Positions 45,802-57,519 of a DNA stretch of 64,000 nt are shown piece after piece (the stretch's first letter is position 1; every line of letters starts with the position of its first letter). The stretch lies in assembly GCF_035594125.1 (NCBI RefSeq), contig NC_087178.1:12933251-12997250 (forward strand), given 5' to 3'. A program made the position numbers and the translations under genes. This DNA is from Scylla paramamosain (Eukaryota > Arthropoda > Malacostraca > Decapoda > Portunidae). The notes under the pieces were generated by a model. That model was not told the origin of the DNA. It made no database searches and saw only the letters and a list, made by a program, of their open reading frames with translations.

Positions 45802-46235
45802 CGATAGCAATGCGGAAGGAGGTGAAAAACTAAGAGTAAAAAAACATGTGTAGCAGACAAAAGCAAAATGTTAAAGGTCTGAAGTTTATGAAGCGAGTGC
45901 TGAGTCACGAGACGAAGGAGGAGGAGGAGGAGGAGGAGGAGGAGGAGGAGGAGGAGGAGGAGGAGGAGGTGGAAAAGGAGGAGGGGGAGGAAGAAAAGGA
46001 GGAGGAGGAGGAGGAGGAGGAGGAGGAGGAGGAGGAGGAGGAGGAGGAGGAGGAGGAGGAGGAAAAGGAGGAGGAGGTGGAAAAGGAGGAGGGGGAGGAA
46101 GAAAAGGAGGAGGAGGAGGAGGAGGAGGAGGAGGAGGAGGGAGGGAGGGAGGGAGGGAGGGAGGGAGGGAGGGAGGGAGGGAGGAGGAGGAGGAGGAGGA
46201 GGAGGAGGAGGAGGAGGAGGAGGAGGAGGAGGAGT
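45728..46235. repeat. (GA)n followed by a long (GGA)n/(GGGA)n array
   Basis: (GA)n at 45728-45798 with one phase slip. Then about 320 bp of GGA triplets at 45917-46235, containing an internal duplication of a 100-bp-scale block (GTGGAAAAGGAGGAGGGGGA occurs twice) and a (GGGA)n section at 46139-46183. Confidence 0.97.
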
Positions 46236-47000
46236 AATTCTATGATTGGTGTTGTTAGTAAAAATAGCGGACGTGACATTAACATGTCCTGTCATCATTG
46301 TAATACTTTTGATAACCGGTTCCAAGTCTAACTGTCTTACTGTCTTTTTTTTTTTTCATTTTGAACTATTTACTGGCATACTGTTACCAAGCCTTCTGTA
46401 TGACGAGCTTAAAAGAATATATATATATTTATTTTTTTATTTATTTTTTTTTCAGACCGAGAACAATTACAGGAAATAAGAGGAAAGTAAAGATAAGAAT
46501 AAACCATTGAGGAAAAGAAAATAAAACTTTGCACCTTTATAAAGAATAAGTTCATACAATTGCGCCATACTCTCTTACATACTGCAGTGGCCCGTGTTTG
46601 CATTGAAATGCTTGCCACTCTGTACGACGCAACACAACATCACCTGTGAAAGTAACACGTTTATTCTGCTCGATTTCCTCTCATTCTCCAGAATAAAGCA
46701 TTTTACTTCCATGTTTAGAAACATGCAAAAGCAACAATATTATTACTTCGACGTTTACAGGTGCGCAAACGTAACAATATTTCTACTTTAGTGTTTATAG
46801 ACGAGCAAAGGCAACGATACTTTCACTTAGATGTTTAGAGGCGCGTAAAGGCAATGGTATTTTTAATTTGAGACGACCAAGGAATGGGGACACAGAGAAA
46901 GGATTCCAATGTCACGGTCAAAAGCTGGGACCGTGAAATGAAATTGTTATTGAATTTTAGCTAAGTTCAGGAAAGTTATAAATCAGAAAAGAGGAAAATG

Positions 47001-47003
<3 letters not shown>
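46236..47003. other. Intronic DNA, no feature recognised
   Basis: AT-rich. A repeated phrase (GTTTACAGGTGCGCAAACGT, then similar GTTTATAGACGAGCAAAGGC and GTTTAGAGGCGCGTAAAGGC) recurs about every 45 bases between 46715 and 46860. This is a weak tandem repeat. No coding exon. Confidence 0.5.

Positions 47004-47091
<88 letters not shown>
47004..47091. repeat. (CT)n microsatellite
   Basis: About 88 bases of pure CT. Confidence 0.97.
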
Positions 47092-47092
<1 letters not shown>

Positions 47093-47570
47093 CTGGTCTA
47101 GCGCAGGTCACTTTCTCGACACAGTACAATGCTCTACCTGAACCGACCACCTGCTCCTTTGCTATTTCTCGCATTTAGCTTATTTCACGTCTGCAGCATT
47201 CACCTTTCAGGCCCTAATGACTTCCTGAAGAATGGCCACATAACAGTGAAAGTTACCTTTTATGGAGAGAACATAGCCAGCAAGGTAACATCCGGAAAGA
47301 CAGTAAGAGAAAAAAGTTCAATAAGTTGTCTTAAAGTGAGGCAGTGACTTGTAAGATAGAGTTAACACAAGCTGTTGTGCTCCTATTACACGCATGCACG
47401 GCTTATGCGTGCTAGCTGATAGGATTTCTCGCGTGACTGTGCAAGGCGCAGCAGCAGGAACCCAGGAAATACGAGTAATGTACCGTTTTCGCGCCAAGCT
47501 GGATGAGGTGAGGACGTGCGTGGCGGGACCGTGAAGGTTCTCGCCAGTCACGGGGACGTGTGCCACTTAC

Positions 47571-48162
47571 TGAGGGAGAAGAAGACGGCGATGGCGATGA
47601 TGCCGGAACTCAGGTTGGCGCCGAAGGGATGGACCACAGCAGCCACTAATGCCGCCCCTGCCGCCGCCGCCAGCAACAGCAGTATTGGTGCCAAGGAGTC
47701 ACCGTGTCGTGGTGGAGTGTTGCTTGGGTCATCTTCCTCCTTCTCTGTCCCGGGCACCGTCCCGCTCTTTTGCTCATCGCCAGCGGGATTCTCTTCATGA
47801 TCAACTTGACTTAGTGACTCGTGCAGCCTCACCACGCCCCCTGATGAGTTTCTGGAGTCGCAAGGGAACGAGTCACACGCTTCCCCGCCCTCATGGTTTA
47901 CTCCATCTCGGTGGTTGAAGGCGCGGATAGAGTCCATGACCCTCGGCTGACGGAGGATAATGCTGGCCTCCTGCCGGTAAATCCTGAGGCTGCACTGCAC
48001 GTCTGACTCGTCTGCGGCTCTCACCTGCTCCACGCTGCACGCGAACACCACTGGGAAGGTTTCGGTGCACGCAATGGCCGCCGTGCAATCCTCGTGTACT
48101 TGGTTTAATTCATTATTTTCCGCCGACTCAGTATCTTCAGCCATTTCTTTGTGTTCCTGTAC
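47571..48162 (-). CDS. Host exon, 3' half, interrupted by the LTR element; encodes hydrophobic segment
   Basis: This is the part of a coding exon lying beyond the retrotransposon. Its frame matches that of 53204-53461 once the element and one TGTAC copy are left out (5,041 bases; the reading phases agree). It encodes an acidic stretch, a compact region with several Cys (EDCTAAIACTETFPVVFACS and SDVQCSLRIYRQEASIILRQ), and a hydrophobic end. APILLLLAAAAGAALVAAVV and SGIIAIAVFFSL could form one or two membrane segments. The donor is TCCCTCA|GTAAGT at 47571, one spare base, compatible with exon 29316 (A + AC = Asn). I do not recognise the family. Whether it joins the PH-actin transcript is inferred from strand, phase and style. 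Confidence 0.65.
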
Positions 48163-48391
48163 TGTGTGGTTGTTAGCTAGTTGTGTGAACGAGTGAATGA
48201 GCGAGACTTGTGTGAGGCATGAATACGTGTATGAGTGAACGAGCTAGGCTTCAGTCATAAGTGTTAAGTGGAAGTGCGCGGCCTGGCGCCGGGAGATCAC
48301 CTACCTCCAGCCTTCTGTTCACACCTTCTGTGAATAAACACCTGCACTGTTACCTGCGTTTCCTGTGCCCCTGCTGGTCAAGAGTCGAACA
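48163..48391 (+). repeat. 5' LTR, 229 bp
   Basis: Begins TGTGTGGTTGTTAGC and ends AGAGTCGAACA. Contains AATAAA at 48333-48338 as the likely polyadenylation signal. It is unusually short for a Gypsy LTR and reads as identical to the 3' copy. Confidence 0.95.
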
Positions 48392-48412
48392 TGGCGCAGT
48401 GAGTAGGATCAG
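48392..48412 (+). promoter_or_regulatory. Presumed primer-binding site
   Basis: TGGCGCAGTGAGTAGGAT directly follows the LTR and starts with TGG, complementary to the CCA end of a tRNA. The specific tRNA could not be named from the sequence alone. Confidence 0.6.
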
Positions 48413-48440
48413 GACAAGGCTGCAGTGGGTACGGCGCAGA

Positions 48441-49982
48441 ATGGAGAAGCAGTTGGAGGCGCTGGCTGCCCTGCTAGCGCGACAGTCGGAGCAGAGTCAG
48501 GCTCGCGAGGAGCGTTTAACCCAGCTGCTGGAGAGAGTGGGGACACAAGCTCCCAGTCGCACCACGGCGAGCAATGAAGGCGAAACCACAGCCCGCAGCA
48601 CGTCTACCCAGGGCGCGAGGTTCCCGACGTCCGCCACCATCATTCCTCACTTAACGGCGTCAGCATCTTTACGTGAGTTCGACACGTGGCGCCATAAGTT
48701 TGAAGGATACGTAACCCTCGCCAGGATAGACTGTCTCTCCCTGGCTGAGCAGAGGGCGGCACTCGCTGCTGTCCTAGACGACGAGTGGACCCGTACACTT
48801 CGCTACGGGATAAGCTTACCGAGAGACGCGGAGTTAAGAACCATCCTCGATGCAATGTGTGAGTACCTGCGAAGCCAGCGCAACATCATCATGGATAGAA
48901 GAGACTTCTACTCCCGCGTGCAAGAAACGCAAGAAGGTTTTGACGACTTTTTATGTGCTGTTAAGGAAATCGCCAATTTCTGTGACTTTTGCGACCAGTG
49001 CATAAACCATCAGCTGCGTGACAGAATTGTCGTTGGGACACGAGACGAAGTGGCTCTGAAACGCATGCTGGAAAACAAGAAACTCACCCTTGAAAACGCC
49101 ATAGATATTTGCAGAGCATCGGAGAGCGCTAACCAGTGTAGTGCAGTACTAAGGGGCGGCTCTCACTCTTCGAGCCATGGTGTGAACGCTGTCTCGAACT
49201 ACAGGAAGGGCAGTTTCGGGGGCTCAAGCCCCACGGGCTGTTATCGTTGTGGCAAAGATTGTCGCAGTGACAAAAGGGGATGCCAGGCAATAGATAAAGT
49301 GTGTCGTAACTGCGGGAAAAGAGGGCATTTTGCGAGTGTATGTCAGCAGACAGTGAGGAAACGACGAGGAGCTTCGAGGAGTTCCTCAACTGTCTCTCCT
49401 CATCGCGGTGCAGGCCCGAGGCGGGGAGCCAGTGCCAGTGTATACCAGCTCTTATCAGGCGTATACACAAAAACGGTGACGGCACGACCTGCGCCCCAGG
49501 TGCTCATTACCGCCACACATCCCGCTGGAAGAGACAAGATTACGTGGACTCCTGACTCTGGGGCCGAAACGACCGTTATTGGCCTCGACACGGCAACACT
49601 CCTTGGAATCCCGCCCTCCAGCTTGGCGCCCGCTGATGGTGATGGACTTTATGCTGCCGGTAATCACCCCCTCACCTGTGTAGGAACTTTCTCGTCGCAC
49701 TTGCAACTGGGCGACAGGGAAGCTGAGACTGTTGTGAGCGTGGTGAAGGAGGTGAAGGGGGCGCTGCTTAGCTGGTACGATTCCATCGCTCTCGGAATCC
49801 TCCCCGAAGATTTTCCGGCTCAAATCCGACCGCTACGCAGGGAAGAACAGCACACCGGCAACAGCTCCATCAAGTACCCGACCGCCTCGCAGCCACCTCT
49901 ATCTACGCCCACAGAAGTGATCAGCTGGCCTCATTCCTACGACCCAACGCACAGCAGCGTGCGGGGCACGCTGCTGCTGTGA
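48441..49982 (+). CDS. gag: LTR-element ORF1: Gag with zinc knuckle and aspartic protease
   Basis: 513 residues from the ATG at 48441 (the open frame extends back into the LTR, but this is the first ATG after the primer site). The N-terminal 35 residues form a coiled coil (MEKQLEALAALLARQSEQSQ...). A capsid-like region follows (REFDTWRHKFEGYVTLARI to SANQC). A first Cys cluster CYRCGKDC precedes a canonical CCHC knuckle CRNCGKRGHFASVC. Near the C-terminus, WTPDSGAETTVIG is a retroviral-type aspartic protease active site (D-S-G). The protease therefore sits in ORF1, not ORF2. It stops at TGA 49980-49982, overlapping the start of ORF2. Confidence 0.92.
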   Translation: MEKQLEALAALLARQSEQSQAREERLTQLLERVGTQAPSRTTASNEGETTARSTSTQGARFPTSATIIPHLTASASLREFDTWRHKFEGYVTLARIDCLSLAEQRAALAAVLDDEWTRTLRYGISLPRDAELRTILDAMCEYLRSQRNIIMDRRDFYSRVQETQEGFDDFLCAVKEIANFCDFCDQCINHQLRDRIVVGTRDEVALKRMLENKKLTLENAIDICRASESANQCSAVLRGGSHSSSHGVNAVSNYRKGSFGGSSPTGCYRCGKDCRSDKRGCQAIDKVCRNCGKRGHFASVCQQTVRKRRGASRSSSTVSPHRGAGPRRGASASVYQLLSGVYTKTVTARPAPQVLITATHPAGRDKITWTPDSGAETTVIGLDTATLLGIPPSSLAPADGDGLYAAGNHPLTCVGTFSSHLQLGDREAETVVSVVKEVKGALLSWYDSIALGILPEDFPAQIRPLRREEQHTGNSSIKYPTASQPPLSTPTEVISWPHSYDPTHSSVRGTLLL

Positions 49983-52831
49983 TCAAGGCCTTTCCCAGCG
50001 TCTTCGAAGCAAAGGAAGGTTTACGTGCAATGGCTGGTGGATCCATGGCCATCGAGTTGACAGACGACGCTCGACCCTTCGCCGTAACAGCATCTCGTAC
50101 AATCCCTTACAATTGGCGTGAAGAAATTAAGAGCCAGTTGGAAGAGCTGCTTAACAAGGGAATCATCGAGAGTGTGGACTACCCTACGGCATGGTGCCAC
50201 CCCATCGTGCCTGTCCCAAAAAAGACATCTGGTGTAAGGCTGTGTGTTGACCTGACACGACTCAACCGTTACGTGAAGAGGCCCGTGTATCCAGTGCGCT
50301 CACCTCATGACGCCATCGCCTCGATCGGGACCGGAGCAGTTTGGTTCACCACTCTTGATGCCAAGATGGGGTATTTTCAAGTCCCCATTAGAGAAGAAGA
50401 CCAGGATTTAACCTGCTTCATAACACCTTGGGGTCGGTACAAGTTTCGGCGAGCGGTTATGGGTCTCGTCTCGTCTGGAGACGAGTATAACCGTCGAGGA
50501 GACCAAGCTCTCGGCGACATACCTAACACCATCAAGATCGTGGACGACATCCTGGCCTATGACTCCACCTACAGTGCGCACTTAGCCCATGTCATTCAGA
50601 TTGTGCGGCGGTGTGACCAGCACGGCATCACTCTCAACCCACAGAAGTTTACATTCGCGGAAAGAGTGGTAGATTACTGTGGTTACTCTGTTTCTGGACA
50701 AGGCTACACGACAGACTCAAAGAAAGTTAAGGCAATCTCTGACTTCCCACGACCACAGCACATCACCGACTTACGATCATTCATGGGTCTTACAAACCAG
50801 CTTGGAAGCTTTTCTCCTGCTGTGGCTGCAGCTGCACAACCCCTCAGAGATCTCTTACGCCCGAAGAACAGTTGGTGCTGGTCTCCTAACCATGAAGAGG
50901 CGTTTGAGAAGGTGAAACAGTGTCTCGTCAGCCCACCTGTCTTGGCATACTTCGACCCATCATTACCAACGATGCTACAGACTGACGCCTCAAGGATGCA
51001 CGGATTTGGATTCGTTCTCCTGCAGAAGCACAGTGACCAGTGGAAGATGGTGCAATGCGGGTCAAGATTTGTTACAGACACAGAGAGCCGCTATGCAGTA
51101 ATAGAGTTGGAAATGGCTGCAATCGTCTGGGCAGTCAGGAAATGTGGCACCTACCTGAAAGGACTCCCTCACTTCGATCTAGTGCTCGACCACCGCCCGC
51201 TGATACCTCTCCTCAATAGCAAGTTGTTGGGAGAAATAGAGAACCTGCGGCTGCAGCGCATGAGGGAGAAGCTTGCTCAGTATTCTTTCACAGCAAGCTG
51301 GCAAAAGGGATCGACACACTGTGTGCCCGACGCCCTCTCACGTGCTCCAGTACAGGACCCAGTGGAGGAAGAGGATGCTGCTACTTCTGGTGACCTCGAC
51401 CCTCTCCACTCAGCGGTCATCTCAGCGTTATCTGCCACCAATGAGGACGGCGTCCGCTTAGCACCACTCCAGGATCAGACTGTGGAAATGGTACGTGCCG
51501 CAGCAGCAAGAGACGGGGAGTACTGCTTGCTCAAGAACGTCATCATCGAGGGCTTCCCTGATCATTGCCACGACCTCGATCACCGCTTGCGTACGTACTG
51601 GCCGGTGCGCAGTCTGCTGGCCGTAGACGACGACCTGGTGGTTTACGGGCCGAGGCTTCTTATTCCTCACAGCCTCCGCCGAGAAACACTAGAGCGACTC
51701 CATGACAGTCATCAGGGGATGGAGCGCACCAAGCGACGGGCCCGACAAACGGTGTACTGGCCTGGTATGGACAGAGACGTTGAGAACGTCGTTTCTGGAT
51801 GCTCACTATGCCGTCCACTCCTACCAAGCCAAGCCAACGAACCTCTCTGGCAGGACACGGACACACCCAGCAGGGTGTTTGAGTCAGTTTCTGCAGACTA
51901 CTTCCACGCAGCAGGCCGTACATACCTCGTGTATGTAGATCGCTTGTCTGGGTGGCCTCACGTGTCTGCATGCTCACGTCCAGCATCGGCTGATCAGCTC
52001 GTTCGTGTCCTTCGGGGTGTGTTCGCCGACACGGGCGTGCCTGTTCTCCTGAGGACTGACGGTGGACCGCAGTTCACTTCTTCATCGGTACGGCGCTTCC
52101 TGGCTCGATGGGGGGTGGAGCATCGTGTATCTTCACCTCATTATCCACGCTCCAATGGTCACGCCGAGGCAGCGGTCAAGTCCGTGAAGAAGCTGATCCT
52201 CACGACCACACAGCAGGGACACCTGGACGAGGATGCGTTCGCTCGCGGGTTGCTGGAACTGCGCAACACTCCGAGGGCGGAAGGGCGATCACCAGCACAA
52301 GTCCTCTTCGGTCATCCTATGAGGTCCTGTGTCCCGGCTCATCATCGCTCATACGCTCAGCAGTGGCAGCGCGCTGCTGATGAGTGCGACGCCAAGGCAG
52401 AGCGACTGAGGAAGAAAGCGAAACTTCGCCACGACGCGTCCGCCCGTACTCTTCCTCTCCTGCACCTCGGTGGCCACGTCGACGTTCAAGATCACACGAC
52501 AGGCCTCTGGGATCGCCTGGGTGTCATCGTGGCTGTTGGGCGAAGGAGAGACTACCTCATCAAGATGGGCAGCGGTCGCGTGATGTGGCGTAATAGAAGA
52601 CACCTACGCCCACACAGACCTCTTGCTCCCCTTCCTGTCGAGCAGCACACCGCTCATGGCGGTGCAGCGCTTCAGCATCAGGGTCACGAGGAACACCACC
52701 ATCCCGGCAGCCCGGAGCATCAGGGTAACGGGGTACACCGTGGCCGAGAGCAACCAGAGCGTCGAAGCAGCCGACAGCGTAGGGAGCCGAGACGACTGCA
52801 GGTGCGGTGGCACCGTAGCACCTACGATTAG
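49979..52831 (+). CDS. pol: LTR-element ORF2: reverse transcriptase, RNase H, integrase
   Basis: A 950-codon open frame, -1 relative to ORF1 and overlapping it by 4 bases. There is no ATG at its start, so expression by frameshift or termination-coupled re-initiation is likely. RT: IVPVPKK, VRLCVDLTRLN, TLDAKMGYFQV and catalytic IVDDILAY (Asp189-Asp190). RNase H: LQTDASRMHGFGFVL, ELEMAAIVWA, LDHRP. Integrase: an HHCC zinc finger (LHDSHQG and CSLC) and a catalytic DDE core carried by SADYFHA, LRTDGGPQFTS and SNGHAEA. The C-terminus has a short Gypsy-type extension and a basic tail. All key residues are present and the frame is intact. It stops at TAG 52829-52831. Confidence 0.95.
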   Translation: MIKAFPSVFEAKEGLRAMAGGSMAIELTDDARPFAVTASRTIPYNWREEIKSQLEELLNKGIIESVDYPTAWCHPIVPVPKKTSGVRLCVDLTRLNRYVKRPVYPVRSPHDAIASIGTGAVWFTTLDAKMGYFQVPIREEDQDLTCFITPWGRYKFRRAVMGLVSSGDEYNRRGDQALGDIPNTIKIVDDILAYDSTYSAHLAHVIQIVRRCDQHGITLNPQKFTFAERVVDYCGYSVSGQGYTTDSKKVKAISDFPRPQHITDLRSFMGLTNQLGSFSPAVAAAAQPLRDLLRPKNSWCWSPNHEEAFEKVKQCLVSPPVLAYFDPSLPTMLQTDASRMHGFGFVLLQKHSDQWKMVQCGSRFVTDTESRYAVIELEMAAIVWAVRKCGTYLKGLPHFDLVLDHRPLIPLLNSKLLGEIENLRLQRMREKLAQYSFTASWQKGSTHCVPDALSRAPVQDPVEEEDAATSGDLDPLHSAVISALSATNEDGVRLAPLQDQTVEMVRAAAARDGEYCLLKNVIIEGFPDHCHDLDHRLRTYWPVRSLLAVDDDLVVYGPRLLIPHSLRRETLERLHDSHQGMERTKRRARQTVYWPGMDRDVENVVSGCSLCRPLLPSQANEPLWQDTDTPSRVFESVSADYFHAAGRTYLVYVDRLSGWPHVSACSRPASADQLVRVLRGVFADTGVPVLLRTDGGPQFTSSSVRRFLARWGVEHRVSSPHYPRSNGHAEAAVKSVKKLILTTTQQGHLDEDAFARGLLELRNTPRAEGRSPAQVLFGHPMRSCVPAHHRSYAQQWQRAADECDAKAERLRKKAKLRHDASARTLPLLHLGGHVDVQDHTTGLWDRLGVIVAVGRRRDYLIKMGSGRVMWRNRRHLRPHRPLAPLPVEQHTAHGGAALQHQGHEEHHHPGSPEHQGNGVHRGREQPERRSSRQRREPRRLQVRWHRSTYD

Positions 52832-52960
52832 TCGTACGTGTTCATTGTACGCTGTGTTTGTTTTGTGTATATGTACCGTGTTTTCTGTACTTCAATCATT
52901 GTAACTTTGTTTCATGTGTTACGGTAGCCATAACAAAGATAAGGAATCTTCCTTATGTCT

Positions 52961-52969
52961 CGGGGGAGG
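52961..52969 (+). promoter_or_regulatory. Polypurine tract
   Basis: CGGGGGAGG abuts the 3' LTR and would prime plus-strand DNA synthesis. Confidence 0.8.
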
Positions 52970-53198
52970 TGTGTGGTTGTTAGCTAGTTGTGTGAACGAG
53001 TGAATGAGCGAGACTTGTGTGAGGCATGAATACGTGTATGAGTGAACGAGCTAGGCTTCAGTCATAAGTGTTAAGTGGAAGTGCGCGGCCTGGCGCCGGG
53101 AGATCACCTACCTCCAGCCTTCTGTTCACACCTTCTGTGAATAAACACCTGCACTGTTACCTGCGTTTCCTGTGCCCCTGCTGGTCAAGAGTCGAACA
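52970..53198 (+). repeat. 3' LTR, 229 bp
   Basis: No mismatch to the 5' LTR was seen on reading through all 229 bases. Confidence 0.95.
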
Positions 53199-53203
53199 TG
53201 TAC

Positions 53204-53461
53204 CTCATGACTCCAGCTTGGATCTTCCTTAAATGTACTGCGGGCGGCGGCCATGAATCCAGCCTCGCTGCAGTCACTATCCTCCGAGGGGCTCGTGCTT
53301 CTTGTCTCACTAGAACCACTGGGCAGGATCACCGTGTCAAAAAGTGAATCCTCTCCACTTCCAACGCTAAGCTCTTGAGATTCCACTGGACACGTCTTGG
53401 GCTGGCTGGCAGGATGCAAGTGCGGCGGCGGGGTGAGAAGAGAGGCGGCAGAAGCGGCCAT
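53204..53461 (-). CDS. Host exon, 5' half, interrupted by the LTR element
   Basis: Begins at ATG 53461 (MAASAASLLTPPPHLHPASQ) and runs 86 codons to the insertion point. It encodes a Ser/Glu/Asp-rich segment (SEDSDCSEAGFMAAARSTFK) of the same style as the giant exon. If the ATG is the true start, this is a first coding exon. Alternatively TTTCGGTTTAG|CG just upstream is an acceptor in phase 1, which would let exon 55090-55317 splice in. Into the element the frame hits a stop within the LTR (ORF ends at 53126), so a transcript reading through would be truncated. Confidence 0.65.
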
Positions 53462-53760
53462 CGCTAAACCGAAAGCACACCTAGTGGCGGGACGTCCTTT
53501 AGAGTCCTAATATAGAGACACCAAGGACTTTCCGTCACACAAACGACACTTAGTGGAGACGTCCTTGTGGTGGAGGAGGTGCTAGCAGGATCGTAGCCGC
53601 GAGAGAAGTGAAGCAAAGCAGGTGTAGCGGCGGCGGGAGGCAGGAGGCGGCCCGGCGGGAGGGAATGAGGGAGGGAGCCGCCCATCGCAATCTCTCGGGT
53701 GTGGTGTTTGCACGACCGTAGCGAGGCAGCGGCGGCGACGGCGGCGACACGCTGTAGCGA
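53462..53760 (-). promoter_or_regulatory. GC-rich 5' region of the interrupted exon
   Basis: Rich in CGG and GGC with many CpG dinucleotides (GCAGCGGCGGCGACGGCGGC near 53730). This contrasts with neighbouring AT-rich DNA and is consistent with a promoter or 5' UTR for the ATG at 53461. No core promoter motif can be assigned. Confidence 0.4.
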
Positions 53761-53919
53761 TCCCCAGTGAAATTACGATGCTTTTTTCCTCTTTATCTAT
53801 GTGTTTGTTTTCACGTACACTGTGTTTCTTTCTCCTTTCCGAATTCCTCAGCTTTCGTTTCGTCTTTGACCGGCGTTAAAGCGATTCTCTTCCCTCGCTT
53901 ATGTATATCTTTGACAAAT

Positions 53920-53921
<2 letters not shown>

Positions 53922-54010
<89 letters not shown>
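53922..54010. repeat. (CA)n microsatellite
   Basis: About 85 bases of CA. Confidence 0.97.
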
Positions 54011-54012
<2 letters not shown>

Positions 54013-54329
54013 CACACACAATGAACCAGTGGGGTATGTCATTCACGAAGTCCACCGAACCTTGCACTAATTAGTTTCTTTTCGCAGAGCGACAGAAAAA
54101 GGGAGAGAAAAAAAATCCCAGTTTTTACTTTAAAGCCACAAAGTGAATTACTAGAATTTCTGAGACAATAGCACTTACTGAAAATGGATTGTATGTCTGA
54201 CACTAAAGACATCACGATATTTTTTCTTATTCTGTTTGTCTGTTTGTCTATCTGTCTCTCTGGCCTATTTTTTGTGCACGACGTGAACATTGTTACAAGC
54301 TGAGATTGCAACCAGAGGAGACTTGTTAC

Positions 54330-54695
<366 letters not shown>

Positions 54696-55089
54696 GCAGC
54701 AGTAATAGTGTCTTTACACAATAAACAGTTACAGTAAGTACAAATACATTGAAGTTACCCCCTTCCCCGTCCCAGCACTTATTTTCTTAAGTCCCTCATC
54801 AAATTCTTTCTCATAATACGCGGGAAAAAGAAAAGGAAAACGTATCTCGCGAGATGATGGAAGGGAAGCTAAACCAAATCTAGCAATACGCATCGTTCTC
54901 ACCTGACGTGACGCTTGCACCTGAATATTGTTCCTGTAAACATTAATGATAGAAAATAATAGATAATAGTACATGATGGTAGAAAAAAATATCAAATAGA
55001 AGGGAAAAAGGAAAAAAAAGAGGACTGAGGAGATATTGAAGGATGAGGACGATTTAGGATGAGGTGAGAGACAAAATTTTAACACTCAC
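54696..55089. other. Intronic DNA, nothing recognised
   Basis: A/G-rich, without a domain-bearing frame. Confidence 0.5.
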
Positions 55090-55317
55090 CCTCGCTGTGT
55101 ATGCCGGAGCTAGCGCAGTCCTCCTCTACACAATGCTCAGACCCCCCAGAGGACTGCGTGTCGCCCTCCGCCGAGCCGATGCCTTCAGAGCCGTCGAGGG
55201 ACCGCCGCTCACACTTGAGTTCGAAGGTAATATCTACGTCCCTCCTCAGCTCGTCCTCAGACACGTGTGAGCTGCAGTACTCCTCCTCCGGCTCCTCCAG
55301 GATGACCTCGAGGCCTG
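55090..55317 (-). CDS. Candidate cassette exon, acidic N-terminal region
   Basis: A 228-base exon between acceptor CCTTCACCCTCAG and donor AGCGAGG|GTGAGT. Two bases in and one out, so it is symmetric (phase 1 at both ends) and can be skipped without changing the frame. It encodes GLEVILEEPEEEYCSSHVSE, DELRRDVDITFELKCERRSL and a Ser/Gly/Glu-rich tail. It could splice into 53461, 29316 or an unseen exon. It is a good exon by splice sites and composition; membership of the PH-actin gene is inferred. Confidence 0.65.
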
Positions 55318-55976
55318 CTGAGGGTGAAGGAGCAGATGGGGCAGGTGTTAGGAGATTGCTGAGTCTCGTGTTGATTGAAGGGAATATATAGCAAGTAGTT
55401 TTAGTTGATTAATGAACATGTTGGCAAAGAATGGGAATGTGAAGAAAATCCTTGTTATTCATATGGAAACTCAATGAAAGATTTTGTTGATTTTTTGTGT
55501 TATCATTTATGTTTTTTTTCGTAATTGCAGGTAGCACCATAACCATTAATACAATACCGCCATAACATCACTACAGCCTAACCACTGCCATCATCACCAG
55601 AAACACAACACCACATCAGCACCACTACACCCTGACCACTGCCATCACCACCACAAACACACCACAACGCCGCTGCCACTGCTACATTCACAAAAATCAC
55701 ACAATCATAACATCACACCTTCACCAACACCACTACCACGAACACAACAGAAGACACACCACCTTCAGACAACAAGGCCCCTATAAGCGGACTGACTGAC
55801 AGGCCCTGAGGGAGGAAAGTGGACGGGGCTTAGAGACGGAGAACAAGGCCGCCCCGCCCCGCCACTCCTCTGCTTGCAAGACGAACCACTACCGTAATCA
55901 CCATCATTGTCGTAATTATCACCATCACCATCATCATAAGCCAAGATACTGATCGTTTATATACCGAAAATTGTAT

Positions 55977-55979
<3 letters not shown>
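55318..55979. other. Intronic DNA with ACC/CAC-rich stretch
   Basis: A degenerate ACCAC-rich section spans about 55540-55760. No exon is recognised. Confidence 0.5.
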
Positions 55980-57437
<1,458 letters not shown>

Positions 57438-57438
57438 A

Positions 57439-57517
<79 letters not shown>
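57438..57517. repeat. (AAT)n microsatellite
   Basis: About 27 AAT triplets. Confidence 0.97.

Positions 57518-57519
<2 letters not shown>

Larger units (their letters stand above)
48163..53198 (+). mobile_element. Complete Ty3/Gypsy-type LTR retrotransposon
   Basis: A 5,036-bp element with LTRs of 229 bp at both ends (TG...CA), a primer-binding region from 48392, a Gag/protease ORF, a pol ORF and a polypurine tract (CGGGGGAGG) abutting the 3' LTR. Domain order protease, RT, RNase H, integrase is that of Ty3/Gypsy (in Copia, integrase comes before RT). There is no env-like third ORF, so this is an intracellular retrotransposon. Both ORFs are intact and the LTRs show no difference by eye, so the insertion is very recent and could still be mobile. 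It is inserted antisense into a host coding exon. GC content and codon use are visibly higher than in the flanking introns. Confidence 0.95.
48158..53203. repeat. Target-site duplication TGTAC flanking the LTR element
   Basis: TGTAC occurs at 48158-48162 directly before the 5' LTR and at 53199-53203 directly after the 3' LTR. Five-base duplications are usual for Ty3/Gypsy integration. Confidence 0.9.

Noticed and set aside
48261..48440. Extended N-terminus of the Gag ORF beginning inside the LTR
   Set aside because: It would start within the LTR and cross the primer-binding site. The ATG at 48441 after the primer site fits Gag better.
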